In this document: piece by piece, positions 17,201 to 25,204 of the stretch
Layout of the letters: each line of letters starts with the position of its first letter
How positions within the stretch are numbered: position 1 is the first letter of the stretch
Source: an uncultured Actinomycetes bacterium
GTDB lineage: Bacteria; Actinomycetota; Actinomycetes; Nanopelagicales; Nanopelagicaceae
Assembly: GCA_903871555.1 (NCBI GenBank)
Contig: CAIQHM010000081.1
Location: forward strand, 1 to 38,300
Reading direction: 5' to 3'
DNA length: 38,300 bases
Made by a program: the position numbers and the translations under genes
Notes under the pieces: generated by a model
Seen by the model: the letters and a program-made list of their open reading frames with translations, nothing else
Database searches by the model: none
Told to the model about the DNA's origin: nothing

Positions 17201-17363
17201 TCTTGTTCGCTGGGGCGCGAATCCAGAAGTAAACGTTGCAGTTGCCAAGAACCTTGAACTAATTGGTGATGAAACCCTTGCGGTTAAATTCGAGAATGTT
17301 CCCGGAAAGACTGATGATGCAAACGAGCTAGGTCTTTGGTTGGAATTGGCTAAGAATAATTAA
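14238..17363 (+). CDS. ileS: Isoleucyl-tRNA synthetase IleS
   Basis: This class I synthetase of 1041 residues charges tRNA-Ile. The HIGH-type motif is in GPPTANGKPGTHH at residues 48-60, with Thr-His-His at its end, and the KMSKS-type motif is KMSKHLGN near 600. From memory both variants match other actinobacterial enzymes. The CP1 editing domain lies roughly at 200-400 (LVWTTTPWTLVSNTAV; GTGLVHQSPAFGAEDF). A zinc-binding cysteine pair, CENKHEICVG, and a second set, CEQCSE, lie in the CP region. The anticodon-binding domain begins near 680 (MDRWILSEVNALI). It is the only plus-strand gene in the window. Expression is set by the T-box leader. The stop overlaps the yggT stop on the other strand. 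Confidence 0.98.
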   Translation: MSTIKSLAPQIDLPAVEHQILSFWETQEIFKKTISARDGKPSWTFYEGPPTANGKPGTHHIEARVFKDLFPRYQTMKGNQVVRKAGWDCHGLPVEIAVEKQLGFTGKGDIEKYGIAKFNDECRISVQEHVGEFTAMTRRMGFWVDFDEAYWTMSSEYVESVWWSLQQIWKKGLLVQDYRVAPYCPRCGTGLSDHELSQGYETIKDQSVYVRFPATSGKLAELKASLLVWTTTPWTLVSNTAVAVNPKIEYQVIEISNEERSERLVVAANLAAILGEERKVIATFTGAELEHTKYAPPLDFVEIPDAHYIVLADYVTVEDGTGLVHQSPAFGAEDFAVCRKYGLPVINPISPDGHFQSDLKLIGGVFFKEADKPIIKELKAKGLLFKQQQYEHSYPHCWRCHTALMYYAQPSWYIRTTEIKEALLRENAKTDWHPETIKTGRYGDWLNNNIDWAISRNRYWGTPLPIWRCENKHEICVGSLAELGKLSGTDISNTDPHRPFVDDISFKCEQCSETMYRTPEVIDCWFDSGAMPFAQWGYPHKEGSAEKFAASYPADFICEAIDQTRGWFYTLMTIGTLVFDKSSYETVLCLGHILDKDGRKMSKHLGNVLEPMPLMDQHGADAVRWYMLAAGSPWSARRVGHDAISDVVRKTLLTYWNTVSFFTLYAKASDFKLTGLTKNPSTMDRWILSEVNALIAKVDIAYANYDSQEAGSLIGEFIDDLSNWYVRRSRRRFWDGDGDALNTLYYCLKQLTLVMAPMVPFITEHVWQEMIRNLEADEVESVHLANFPIADNSAIAEQLSKSVRLSRRLVELGRAARAESKVKIRQPLARALVAANSWDEMDSEIRSHISDELNVQSLDEIASAGADLVSISIKANFRTIGAKYGGDVQAIAKAISEADAGELVAKLRTSGSTDVEYSGNQRASIDLDDLVITETPKAGWSVASHNGESVALDLALTPELIEAGLVREVIRAIQEERKQSGFDISDRILVRWGANPEVNVAVAKNLELIGDETLAVKFENVPGKTDDANELGLWLELAKNN

Positions 17364-17656
17364 AAACTGCGTGCAATCGTGGAGAGAATACTAGAAAGTA
17401 TTTGCGCCCCGAAGAAAATCACAATGAAAGATAGATCAAGTGCCACTGGACCTAAGCGCAGAGGTGGCACAAAGCGGCGGACAAAATTTACAATTGGATC
17501 AGTAACCGCATAAACAAACTCAGCGATTGCAAGAACTATTCCGCGTGGACGCCAAGATGATGCAAAAATTCGGACATAATCTAAAACAAGTCTTCCAACC
17601 ATTGCCATAATAAATATATTTAAGGCAGTATGTAATAAATTAAATACCAAGTTCAA
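17360..17656 (-). CDS. YggT family membrane protein
   Basis: The 98-residue protein has two hydrophobic segments flanking a polar loop, with the YggT pattern LVLDYVRIFAS, then VYAVTDPIVNFVRRFVPP and LRLGPVALDLS. The family is regularly found after sepF in actinobacterial and firmicute division clusters, and a link to division or membrane organisation is inferred from that. It begins eight bases after sepF. Its TAA and the ileS TAA share the palindrome TTAA at 17360-17363, so the two genes converge with no spacer and no terminator. Confidence 0.92.
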   Translation of the reverse strand: MNLVFNLLHTALNIFIMAMVGRLVLDYVRIFASSWRPRGIVLAIAEFVYAVTDPIVNFVRRFVPPLRLGPVALDLSFIVIFFGAQILSSILSTIARSF

Positions 17657-17663
17657 TTAAACG

Positions 17664-18155
17664 TCAGCTCTGATTGAAGAAACTTGCTTGCGCGGCAGCT
17701 GTCTTATCTTCATTGCTAACTTTTACATTCGGTGGCGTAAGCAAGAAAACTTTAGATGTAACACGTTCGATGCTACCAAAGTGACCGAAAACCAAACCTG
17801 ATGCAAAGTCAATCATGCGCTTTCGTTCTGACTCTTCCATATCGCTAAGGTTCATAATTACTGGTTGTCCCTGACGATAGTGCTCGCCAATTCCACGAAC
17901 ATCGCTATACATTCTTGGATGCAGAGTAACTATGTGATCAACAACCACATTTGCTTGCGCTACTGGCGCAGGTGTTGTTGCACGCACAGATGTGCTGCGA
18001 AGGTATGAAGGAGTTTGTGGTTCTGCAACTGGCGCAGAACGTAGTGGACGATTGAAACGAGATTCATTTTGCGCCGCTTCTGGAGTAGCTAGATTGTTAT
18101 CTTCGTCATCTACTAGTCCAAGGAAGTTCGCTGCTTTTCTAAATGCATTAGCCAT
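17664..18155 (-). CDS. sepF: Cell division protein SepF
   Basis: SepF anchors FtsZ to the membrane and bundles its filaments; it does the work of the missing FtsA in Actinobacteria. The 163 residues start with a probable amphipathic membrane-binding helix (MANAFRKAANFLGLVDDED). A low-complexity Pro/Ala/Thr linker to about 75 follows, then the SepF core with HPRMYSDVRGIGEHYRQGQ, VIMNLSDMEESERKRMIDF and the FASGLVFG motif. The core ends in a segment predicted to bind the FtsZ tail. It follows yggS by 21 nt. Confidence 0.95.
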   Translation of the reverse strand: MANAFRKAANFLGLVDDEDNNLATPEAAQNESRFNRPLRSAPVAEPQTPSYLRSTSVRATTPAPVAQANVVVDHIVTLHPRMYSDVRGIGEHYRQGQPVIMNLSDMEESERKRMIDFASGLVFGHFGSIERVTSKVFLLTPPNVKVSNEDKTAAAQASFFNQS

Positions 18156-18176
18156 GTGATAAGCCTAAGTTAAGGA

Positions 18177-18845
18177 CTAGCGAACTCCGAGTATTTGGCT
18201 ACCAATCCGGATGTGTGTCGCACCATGGGCTATTGCTGATTCAAAATCATTGCTCATTCCCGCAGAAATCTCATCGGCTTTTGGGTGGAATTTCTGCAGC
18301 TGATTTGAGAGCTCTTTTAACCGAGCAAATGCCGTCCCTGGTTCTTGGCCAAGTGGAGCCACAGCCATTGCACCACGAAGATTTAAATTTTTAAAGGCCA
18401 AAATCCCTGAGACAAACTCTTCCAAATTCTCTGGATCAACCCCACCCCGATTGGGTTGGTCGTCCAAAGACACTTGGATAAAAATATCTTTTTGATCTAC
18501 CAGAGAACTTAATTTACTCGCATGTGACAGATCATCAATTGAATGAACTACATCTGCCCAATTCGCTATTGATTTCAATTTATTACTCTGAATTTGTCCT
18601 TGAAAATGCCAGATGCAATCATCCGGTAACTCAGGCGCTTTTACCGAACCTTCTTGATCGCGATTTTCACCGAAATTTCGGATACCCAGTTGGTAGAGCG
18701 CTTCAATATCACTTGTCGGAAAGGTCTTGGTAACCACAATCAGAGTTATTTCACTTGGATCTCTGCCACATGTCTTGGCTGCTAGCCCAATACGCGAATT
18801 CACAATCTGCAGATTCTCTTGGATCTCTAATTTGCGCAAAGTCAT
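18177..18845 (-). CDS. yggS: YggS/PLPHP pyridoxal phosphate homeostasis protein
   Basis: This single-domain PLP-binding barrel keeps free pyridoxal phosphate in balance and has no known catalytic turnover. The 222 residues contain the cofactor lysine in LIVVTKTFP, then FGENRDQEG, WHFQGQIQSNK, and the C-terminal MSNDFESAIAHGATHIRIG phosphate-binding signature. I start it at ATG 18845, which overlaps the pgeF stop as ATGA. The longer frame adds 36 residues that run through pgeF and look non-native. Confidence 0.94.
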   Translation of the reverse strand: MTLRKLEIQENLQIVNSRIGLAAKTCGRDPSEITLIVVTKTFPTSDIEALYQLGIRNFGENRDQEGSVKAPELPDDCIWHFQGQIQSNKLKSIANWADVVHSIDDLSHASKLSSLVDQKDIFIQVSLDDQPNRGGVDPENLEEFVSGILAFKNLNLRGAMAVAPLGQEPGTAFARLKELSNQLQKFHPKADEISAGMSNDFESAIAHGATHIRIGSQILGVR

Positions 18846-19504
18846 AGGACTATTACTCCGGCACTTCTGCCAGTAATTCCATCGCGTCGATATGAAAAAT
18901 ATCCAGAGCCATGAGCGGTGCAGATATCTATTGCGCTCACTAAGACACCGCATTCTGCCAACTGAATTTGTGCTGATGCCGATAAATCTAAAGAGTGTCT
19001 GGCATCTGAAGTCGCCAGGGATGGATCTTGCGAAATAGCTTCGATATACATTTGCGGATCAACTTCGTAGCAATCTTTGCAAATTGCTGGGCCAATAATC
19101 GCAGTCAATTCACTTCCGCCAGCTGCGCGCATAGCTTGAACCGTTTTAGCAATGATTCCATTTAATATGCCTTTTCTGCCGGCATGAACTACGCCAACAA
19201 CGCTCTGCCCTGAAATTAATATTGGCAGGCAATCTGCTGAAAGTACGACGAGCGGAAGTCCAGCTTCGCGAGTGATCATTGCATCCGCTGTTGGGAAATC
19301 TGAATCGGAATTTACTTCCACAACGAAATCCCCATGAACTTGTGACATAAAAACCGGCGCTTTTTGGCTGAGTAATTTGGTCAGGATCTGACGGTTGGCC
19401 TGCACATCAACATCAACGTCTCCGACGTGATCTCCAAAATTCAATGATGCATAATCACCTTTAGATGTACCACCGGATCGCGCAGTAAAAAGTGTTTGCG
19501 CCAT
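18842..19504 (-). CDS. pgeF: Laccase-domain protein PgeF (YfiH)
   Basis: The 220-residue protein has the purine/copper-type laccase-domain motifs: MSQVHGDFVVEV, VLSADCLPILIS and VVGVVHAGRKG, providing the zinc-binding His, Cys and His. GPAICKDCYEVDP and the final SYRRDGITGR are also conserved. E. coli YfiH/PgeF removes misincorporated L-Ser from UDP-MurNAc peptides; related proteins are reported to act on purine nucleosides. The position directly after ftsZ, within a wall-synthesis cluster, fits the peptidoglycan role. HAGRKG replaces the more usual HAGWRG, a variant I believe is common in Actinobacteria. Confidence 0.9.
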   Translation of the reverse strand: MAQTLFTARSGGTSKGDYASLNFGDHVGDVDVDVQANRQILTKLLSQKAPVFMSQVHGDFVVEVNSDSDFPTADAMITREAGLPLVVLSADCLPILISGQSVVGVVHAGRKGILNGIIAKTVQAMRAAGGSELTAIIGPAICKDCYEVDPQMYIEAISQDPSLATSDARHSLDLSASAQIQLAECGVLVSAIDICTAHGSGYFSYRRDGITGRSAGVIVL

Positions 19505-19528
19505 TAGTTAAATAATTTAATTGGGTCT

Positions 19529-20677
19529 TTACTTCATGAAGTCAGGGATATCAATATCATCTTCAGAAACCAAATCTTCAAAAGTGATTCGCTTGCGAGA
19601 TGTGCCACCAGAAGAATTAGATTCTGAAGGAAGATCTAACGCAACTGCAAGTGGGTCGTTGGCTGCAATTGGATCTGCATTGCCAGTCAGAGAAGCGGCG
19701 CTAATTACAGGTACCGCAACCCGCTTAGGTTGGCCACCATCAAAACCAGCAGCAATGACAGTTACTCGAACTTCATCTCCCAGTGCATCATCAATAACAG
19801 TTCCAAAAATAATATTTGCATCTGGATGGGCAGATTGCGCGATCAATTCGGCTGCTTCACTCAGTTCAAATAAACCAATATCAGAACCGCCAGCAATTGA
19901 AAGAAGCACACCATGGGCGCCATCTATAGATGCTTCGAGCAATGGGCTTGATATTGCTAGTTCTGCGGCGCGAGTTGCACGTGCTTCACCGCGAGCCGAA
20001 CCAATTCCCATAAGTGCTGAACCAGCACCAGACATAACGCTCTTAACATCTGCGAAGTCAAGATTAATTAATCCAGGTGTTGTAATTAAATCTGTAATAC
20101 CTTGCACGCCAGAAAGTAGAACTTGATCCGCGCTTCTAAATGCTTCAAGTTGGCTAATTGAACGATCAGAGATTGCAAGCAAGCGATCATTGGGAATCAC
20201 AATAAGCGTGTCAACTTCTTCACGAAGAAGAGCGATACCTTCTTCGGCTTGCGTGGTGCGACGTTTACCTTCAAAGGTAAATGGTTTTGTAACAACACCG
20301 ACGGTAAGAGCACCTAAATCTTTTGCAATTTTTGCAATTATCGGTGCGCCGCCAGTACCGGTGCCACCGCCTTCACCTGCAGTTACGAAAACCATATCTG
20401 CACCGCGAAGCATCTCTTCAATTTCTTCAGTGTGATCAAGTGCAGCTTGCTTTCCAATTTCTGGCGCTGCGCCAGCACCAAGACCGCGAGTTAATTTTCT
20501 GCCGATATCTAATTTCACATGAGCATCACTCATAATTAATTGTTGCGAATCAGTATTGATTGCAATGAACTCAACTCCTTTGAGTCCTGCTTCAATCATG
20601 CGATTGATTGCATTAACACCGCCGCCACCAACGCCAACAACTTTGATGACTGCCAAATAATTCTGTGGTGTAGCCAC
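19529..20677 (-). CDS. ftsZ: Cell division GTPase FtsZ
   Basis: FtsZ is the tubulin-like GTPase that forms the division ring. The 382 residues include [15 protein letters not shown], the GTP signature GGGTGTG at 103-109 and the T7 catalytic loop [12 protein letters not shown] Ser/Ala-rich linker after about 320 leads to the conserved C-terminal peptide DIDIPDFMK, which binds SepF and other partners. The start is GTG at 20677 with GAGG six bases upstream. A 148-nt gap precedes it, the widest inside the division region, consistent with a separate promoter. Confidence 0.98.
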   Translation of the reverse strand: MATPQNYLAVIKVVGVGGGGVNAINRMIEAGLKGVEFIAINTDSQQLIMSDAHVKLDIGRKLTRGLGAGAAPEIGKQAALDHTEEIEEMLRGADMVFVTAGEGGGTGTGGAPIIAKIAKDLGALTVGVVTKPFTFEGKRRTTQAEEGIALLREEVDTLIVIPNDRLLAISDRSISQLEAFRSADQVLLSGVQGITDLITTPGLINLDFADVKSVMSGAGSALMGIGSARGEARATRAAELAISSPLLEASIDGAHGVLLSIAGGSDIGLFELSEAAELIAQSAHPDANIIFGTVIDDALGDEVRVTVIAAGFDGGQPKRVAVPVISAASLTGNADPIAANDPLAVALDLPSESNSSGGTSRKRITFEDLVSEDDIDIPDFMK

Positions 20678-20698
20678 AATCCGCCTCTTTCTTAACCC

Positions 20699-20719
20699 TA
20701 AATCTCTACTTGAGATTTA
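20699..20719 (-). promoter_or_regulatory. 8-bp inverted repeat in the ftsZ leader
   Basis: TAAATCTC and GAGATTTA flank a five-base spacer and end 22 nt before the ftsZ start codon. In the RNA this would be a small hairpin just above the ribosome-binding site; in DNA it could be an operator. No T-run follows, so it is not a terminator. Confidence 0.45.
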
Positions 20720-20740
20720 TGTGATGCTTATTAAGTGGTA

Positions 20741-20769
20741 AAACTATGCGGATTGAGAGATTCAATCAA
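20741..20769 (-). promoter_or_regulatory. Candidate ftsZ promoter
   Basis: On the minus strand TTGATT (20769-20764) and TAGTTT (20746-20741) are separated by 17 bp. The -35 is good (four to five matches), the -10 weak (three matches). It lies about 64 nt upstream of the ftsZ start in the ftsQ-ftsZ gap. Confidence 0.3.
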
Positions 20770-20825
20770 CGACCGACACGAATAAAAAAACTTTAAATTA
20801 ATTCAATACTGAAGTGGCTATTTAC

Positions 20826-21548
20826 TTATTTAACTATTGGCGAATTTGCGATAGTTAAATCTATTTCGCTAACTCTTTTATTTTCTGCAAGTGCCAATAA
20901 CCCCATTAAAACCTTACTTTTTACGGTGATATCGGCGGCGCTATTTCCACTCCCCCAGATGATGTTCAAGGAGGGTTTTCGCAGATTTGATTGCATCTGG
21001 ATAGTCCCATTCTTTGAAATTTCTAGTCCCGATAGGGCAGCAACTAATTCTGCTGGAAGATTTGCAACAAAATTAGCAATTTGTAAACGCTGATCAATCG
21101 TCTTCTGCCCTAGAGAAATAACAGCTAAACCTGGATAGCTTTGTGGCGTTGAAAATTCCACACCATCGCTTGCCAGATAACGAAATGAAATCGTACTTGG
21201 ATCTTTAACGCTAAATACAGCTACTGGGGTTCTGGGAGTTATTTGTACCGTTACTTTTCCAGACCACCAGTTGCGTCTAATTTGCGCACTTTGCACCCAC
21301 TCTAAATCTTTAATTATGCTCTCTTGGGCCCTGGGATTGATTCTTGCCAATGGTTCGCCAATAACTAATTTGGATTCGGCATTTAAAAGTTGTTTTTTAA
21401 TTAAATCAACCTGATCTGTCCCTTGAAATGAGATTGAATCCACGGCAAGCCACTTTGACCACCCCAACCCATAGGCAAGGAGCGCGACAACGAGTACGGC
21501 AAGGAGAATTCGACCGATTCGTCTTAATTTAATCTGTTTAATTTGCAA
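20826..21548 (-). CDS. ftsQ: Cell division protein FtsQ
   Basis: FtsQ is a bitopic divisome scaffold. The 240 residues have a basic cytoplasmic start, one membrane helix at about 11-28 (IGRILLAVLVVALLAYG) and a POTRA domain beginning VDSISFQGTDQVD. The beta domain contains WVQSAQIRRNWWSGKVTVQI and the usual ITPRTPVAVF. It overlaps murC by 11 nt. murB is not between murC and ftsQ, as in several Actinobacteria. Confidence 0.92.
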   Translation of the reverse strand: MQIKQIKLRRIGRILLAVLVVALLAYGLGWSKWLAVDSISFQGTDQVDLIKKQLLNAESKLVIGEPLARINPRAQESIIKDLEWVQSAQIRRNWWSGKVTVQITPRTPVAVFSVKDPSTISFRYLASDGVEFSTPQSYPGLAVISLGQKTIDQRLQIANFVANLPAELVAALSGLEISKNGTIQMQSNLRKPSLNIIWGSGNSAADITVKSKVLMGLLALAENKRVSEIDLTIANSPIVK

Positions 21549-22926
21549 TTTTTTCTTCTAGCGTCTGCAAAATTATTGGGACTAATAAATTTACATCACC
21601 GGCTCCAAGCGTGATTATCACATCACCTGGCTTAGCGAATTCAACCGCAGAATTCACCACATCAATCATCGAGGGTTCAAATTGCACCTTTGCACTCGCC
21701 ATCGCATTTGCAATCAATATGGAAGAGACTCCTGGAATAGCAGCTTCACTTGCAGCATAAACTTCTAACAAATATATCTGGTCTGCAATATCTAATACCT
21801 GGGCAAATTCTGATACGAACATTGCCGTTCTAGAGAAGCGATGTGGCTGGAAAATAACGATAACTCGGCCATTCCCAGCAAAACGCTTTGCTGTTTCAAG
21901 TGTTACGCGAACTTCAGTTGGGTGATGTCCATAGTCATCAATGACGGTTATTCCGTTAACACTCCCCTTATTTTCAAATCTGCGTTTTGCGCCACTGAAA
22001 TTCGATAGTCCAGCTAACAATTCTGCGCCAGGTGCCCCTAACGCAAGCCCAACTGCAAAAGCCGCCGTAGCATTTTCAATATTATGCTTTCCTGGGATAG
22101 ATAACGATAGTTCGCCAAGTACTTTGCCTAACTTTGTTATTCGCGCATGTGCCTGGCTTGGTTGCAATGAAATATGAGAAATGGCCATATCGGCACTTTC
22201 GCCATAAGTAATAATTTGAATATCAGTTCGTACAATTTGCGATAGTAAATGCACGACTCCGGGACTATCAATGCCAGCGACCAAGAATCCACCAGATTGA
22301 ATTGATGCCACAAAATCCAAGAAGATCCGGTTAACAGATTCAATATCGGGGAAATGATCCACGTGATCCAATTCAATATTGGTAATAATTGCGCCAAAAG
22401 GTTTGTAAGCCAAGAAGGAACCATCAGACTCATCGGCTTCGGCGATGAAAATATCCCCAGATCCTAAGTGGGCATTTGTTCCACCGCGATTTATCATTCC
22501 GCCGATTGCGAAAGATGGATCTAAACCTGCTTGTTGTAGCGCTACGGTTAGCATCGAAGTCGTTGTGGTCTTTCCATGGGTACCAGCAACTGCAACAGAT
22601 TTAGATTCTGACATTAAGAGAGCTAGAGCCTCTGCTCGACTTAGTATTAGTAAACCGCTAGCTCTTGCCGCCAACAATTCCGGATTATTTCCATCGATTG
22701 CGCTAGAAATTACTAAAACATTTGCGCTTCCTAAGTTGCTTGCCTGATGGCCGACGAATACTTCAGCTCCCAAAGTTTTTAATCCAGCCAGAACCCCAGA
22801 ATCTTTAGCATCGGAACCAGAAATAGAAATTCCGCGTGCCAACATGATTCTCGCGATACCGCTCATGCCGGCGCCGCCAAGCCCGATGAAGTGAACTCGC
22901 TTTCCGGTTAATTCATCTAGTTTCAT
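21538..22926 (-). CDS. murC: UDP-N-acetylmuramate--L-alanine ligase MurC
   Basis: MurC adds the first amino acid, L-alanine, to UDP-MurNAc. The 462 residues show the N-terminal Rossmann start HFIGLGGAGMSGIARI, the ATP-binding AGTHGKTTTTSML near 114, EADESDGSFL, NIELDHVDHF, and the C-terminal IDDYGHHPTEV and FQPHRFSRT. The ATG overlaps the murG stop as ATGA. Confidence 0.97.
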   Translation of the reverse strand: MKLDELTGKRVHFIGLGGAGMSGIARIMLARGISISGSDAKDSGVLAGLKTLGAEVFVGHQASNLGSANVLVISSAIDGNNPELLAARASGLLILSRAEALALLMSESKSVAVAGTHGKTTTTSMLTVALQQAGLDPSFAIGGMINRGGTNAHLGSGDIFIAEADESDGSFLAYKPFGAIITNIELDHVDHFPDIESVNRIFLDFVASIQSGGFLVAGIDSPGVVHLLSQIVRTDIQIITYGESADMAISHISLQPSQAHARITKLGKVLGELSLSIPGKHNIENATAAFAVGLALGAPGAELLAGLSNFSGAKRRFENKGSVNGITVIDDYGHHPTEVRVTLETAKRFAGNGRVIVIFQPHRFSRTAMFVSEFAQVLDIADQIYLLEVYAASEAAIPGVSSILIANAMASAKVQFEPSMIDVVNSAVEFAKPGDVIITLGAGDVNLLVPIILQTLEEKIAN

Positions 22927-24020
22927 TTGGTTTCACTCGCTAAATTCTCAAGAACTAATTTTCCAATAATTTCAGCTGCAGGTTTTGCAAGATTAGCGCC
23001 TCGAGTCCTATTCCAAGAATCAGCTTGCTCAACAAGTCCGCCAACGCTGGCCAATAACCAGGACGGCGTAAATTCCGAGTTTAAACAGATCGTTGCTGCG
23101 CCTTTTTCAACTAAATCTGAAGCATTAGCAACTTGCTCGCCATTACCAATTGGCAATGGAACGATAAGTGCGAAGGAGTTTGCGGCGGCAAGTTCGGCGC
23201 AAGTTACGGCGCCACCTCTTGAAATAATTAGATCACTTGCAACATACATTCTTGCCATATCGGAAACATATGAAAGCGGAACATAGCCAGGAAGAGCACT
23301 TGGCAACTTATTTTTCTGGCCAACTGCATGAATTATATTGAAATCCATTTTTAGAAGATCGGGAAGCACTTGAGCGACAACATCATTTATTCCTTGTGCA
23401 CCTAGCGAGCCACCGAAGATAAAGATTGTTCGCTTGCTGCGATCCAAACCAAGTTCACGATAGGTATCGTCCCAAATTCGGGCACGATCTGATTTACTCA
23501 AGTTCCCGATTGCGAATATTTCTTCACGAATTGGCATCCCAACCAATTTGGCTGATGCCCAGTTGCCGCCAAAGTTTGCGGTAGCTTTAAAGGCGATTAG
23601 CGTCTCTTGTGCGAAACTTGCACCGAGTTTATTAGCCCAGCCAGGAATTGCATTTGCCTCATGAACAATAAGTCGTACTCGCAGAATTCTTGCCGCCAAG
23701 TAACAAGGGGCACTTACATAACCACCGAAACCAAGAACTAGATCAGAAGTTCTTACAATTTTCAGCGCCTGAAGAAGTGCGATTCCAAAACGAATTGGCC
23801 AAAGAAGAGTTCCAAGGCTTATTCGTCTTGGCATTGGTGTCTTTAGAATTAAATGCAACTTCAATCCTGCAAGTGGGACTAATTCATTTTCAATTCCACT
23901 TTTAGTTCCAACAAATTCGCAGGAGATATCTTGATTATTTTCTAATAACCAATTTCCAACTGCTAGAGCTGGTTCGACATGACCAGCGGTTCCACCGCCC
24001 ACTAATAAAATTCGGCGCAT
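22923..24020 (-). CDS. murG: UDP-GlcNAc transferase MurG (lipid II synthesis)
   Basis: MurG adds GlcNAc to lipid I on the inner face of the membrane to give lipid II. The 365 residues form two Rossmann domains. Key sites are LVGGGTAGHVEPALAVG at the N-terminus, GFGGYVSAPCYLAA, HEANAIPGWANK, FIFGGSLGAQGIN and ISRGGAVTCAELAAAN, the last being the nucleotide-sugar site. The start overlaps the ftsW stop by one base (TAATG). Confidence 0.97.
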   Translation of the reverse strand: MRRILLVGGGTAGHVEPALAVGNWLLENNQDISCEFVGTKSGIENELVPLAGLKLHLILKTPMPRRISLGTLLWPIRFGIALLQALKIVRTSDLVLGFGGYVSAPCYLAARILRVRLIVHEANAIPGWANKLGASFAQETLIAFKATANFGGNWASAKLVGMPIREEIFAIGNLSKSDRARIWDDTYRELGLDRSKRTIFIFGGSLGAQGINDVVAQVLPDLLKMDFNIIHAVGQKNKLPSALPGYVPLSYVSDMARMYVASDLIISRGGAVTCAELAAANSFALIVPLPIGNGEQVANASDLVEKGAATICLNSEFTPSWLLASVGGLVEQADSWNRTRGANLAKPAAEIIGKLVLENLASETK

Positions 24021-25204
24021 TATTTCCCCGCCCTGCGTGCAAGACGTGCCGCCTTGAAATCTGGTTCACGTCTGGCAACATTTAATACAAATGAGAGCGC
24101 CAGGCAATTGGCAATCAAAGAAGAGCCACCGTACGAGATAAATGGCAAGGTCACTCCAATTACTGGAACAATCCCAACATCGGTCATTAAATTAACTAGA
24201 ACTTGTAAAATTATCCAACAGCCAATTCCTGTAACCACATATTTTTGAAAAAGATCTTTTGTATTTATCGCAACTCGAAATATGGCATAAATCAGGATTG
24301 CAAAGAGTAGAACAACGGTAAGCGTCCCAAGCAACCCGAGTTCTTCTCCGATTACCGAAAAAATAAAGTCGGTATGCGCCTCAGCTAGATTCGCCCATTT
24401 TTGTTTACTGGCTCCTATGCCGACTCCGAAGAGACCGCCACTTGCAAGGCTCATCAAACTGTGCGCCGGTTGCCAACCAGCCAATTTATAAATTTCTGGT
24501 GCGAATGGATCAATAACCGCTTTAAATCTCCGCAATCGAGCAGGTTCGGTAATTGCAAGAGCTAGACCACCGATAGCAAACACTGAAGAGATGCTTAACA
24601 GAATCTTCAAATCTATTCCCGAGATAAAGAGCATTCCAAAAACTATTCCGGCAACAATAATTGCAGTTCCAAGGTCATGTCCCAGAAGAATTAAAAGAAG
24701 AAAACCAATTGTTCCGATTGAAACAATTCCCACTGCGTTCGAATGAACCCCTCTAGCGCTACGTTCCAGGTGTTTACGAAGCTGCAAGGCGCAGTAAAGA
24801 ATTAGCGCTAACTTTGCAAACTCACTTGGCTGCAGAGTAAAAGGCCCTATTGGTATCCAATTTCGATTTCCATTTACATTCTGTCCGAAAATAATAGGCA
24901 AAATGAGTGCAACCAATCCGATTGGCAGAGCCATCCGGGCCAAACTCTCCCAGTGCGAGAGTTTCATTCGCATCGTCACAAACGAGATAAGTATTCCAAT
25001 AACAAGAAAGAGTAGCTGCTTAAGAAAAATAGCATATGTGTTTCCGCTTTCGGATAGCGAAGTAACCGAAGATGCCGAGAGAACCATTACTAAACCTAAA
25101 CCAGCTAGCGCTCCAGTGCAGCCCAAAATCATTAAATAAGAGGCAGTTGGTTTAGAGAGGAAATTTGCGTAGTCCTGGCTCTTCTCTTTCATCCGATTTT
25201 TCAT
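24020..25204 (-). CDS. ftsW: Septal peptidoglycan polymerase FtsW (SEDS)
   Basis: FtsW is the lipid II polymerase that works with FtsI at the septum. The 394-residue protein has about ten membrane helices and the SEDS landmarks NGNRNWIPIGPFTLQPSEFAK, GHDLGTAIIV, FIFSVIGEELGLLG and LPFISYGGSSLIANC. I start it at ATG 25204, which overlaps the murD stop as ATGA. The longer frame would add 44 Cys- and Arg-rich residues lying across murD and is unlikely. Confidence 0.95.
   Translation of the reverse strand: MKNRMKEKSQDYANFLSKPTASYLMILGCTGALAGLGLVMVLSASSVTSLSESGNTYAIFLKQLLFLVIGILISFVTMRMKLSHWESLARMALPIGLVALILPIIFGQNVNGNRNWIPIGPFTLQPSEFAKLALILYCALQLRKHLERSARGVHSNAVGIVSIGTIGFLLLILLGHDLGTAIIVAGIVFGMLFISGIDLKILLSISSVFAIGGLALAITEPARLRRFKAVIDPFAPEIYKLAGWQPAHSLMSLASGGLFGVGIGASKQKWANLAEAHTDFIFSVIGEELGLLGTLTVVLLFAILIYAIFRVAINTKDLFQKYVVTGIGCWIILQVLVNLMTDVGIVPVIGVTLPFISYGGSSLIANCLALSFVLNVARREPDFKAARLARRAGK

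Noticed and set aside
19521-20126. Plus-strand frame of 201 codons opposite ftsZ
   Set aside because: Ser/Ala/Pro-rich composition is typical of antisense to a conserved gene; no domain is recognisable and ftsZ is certain.
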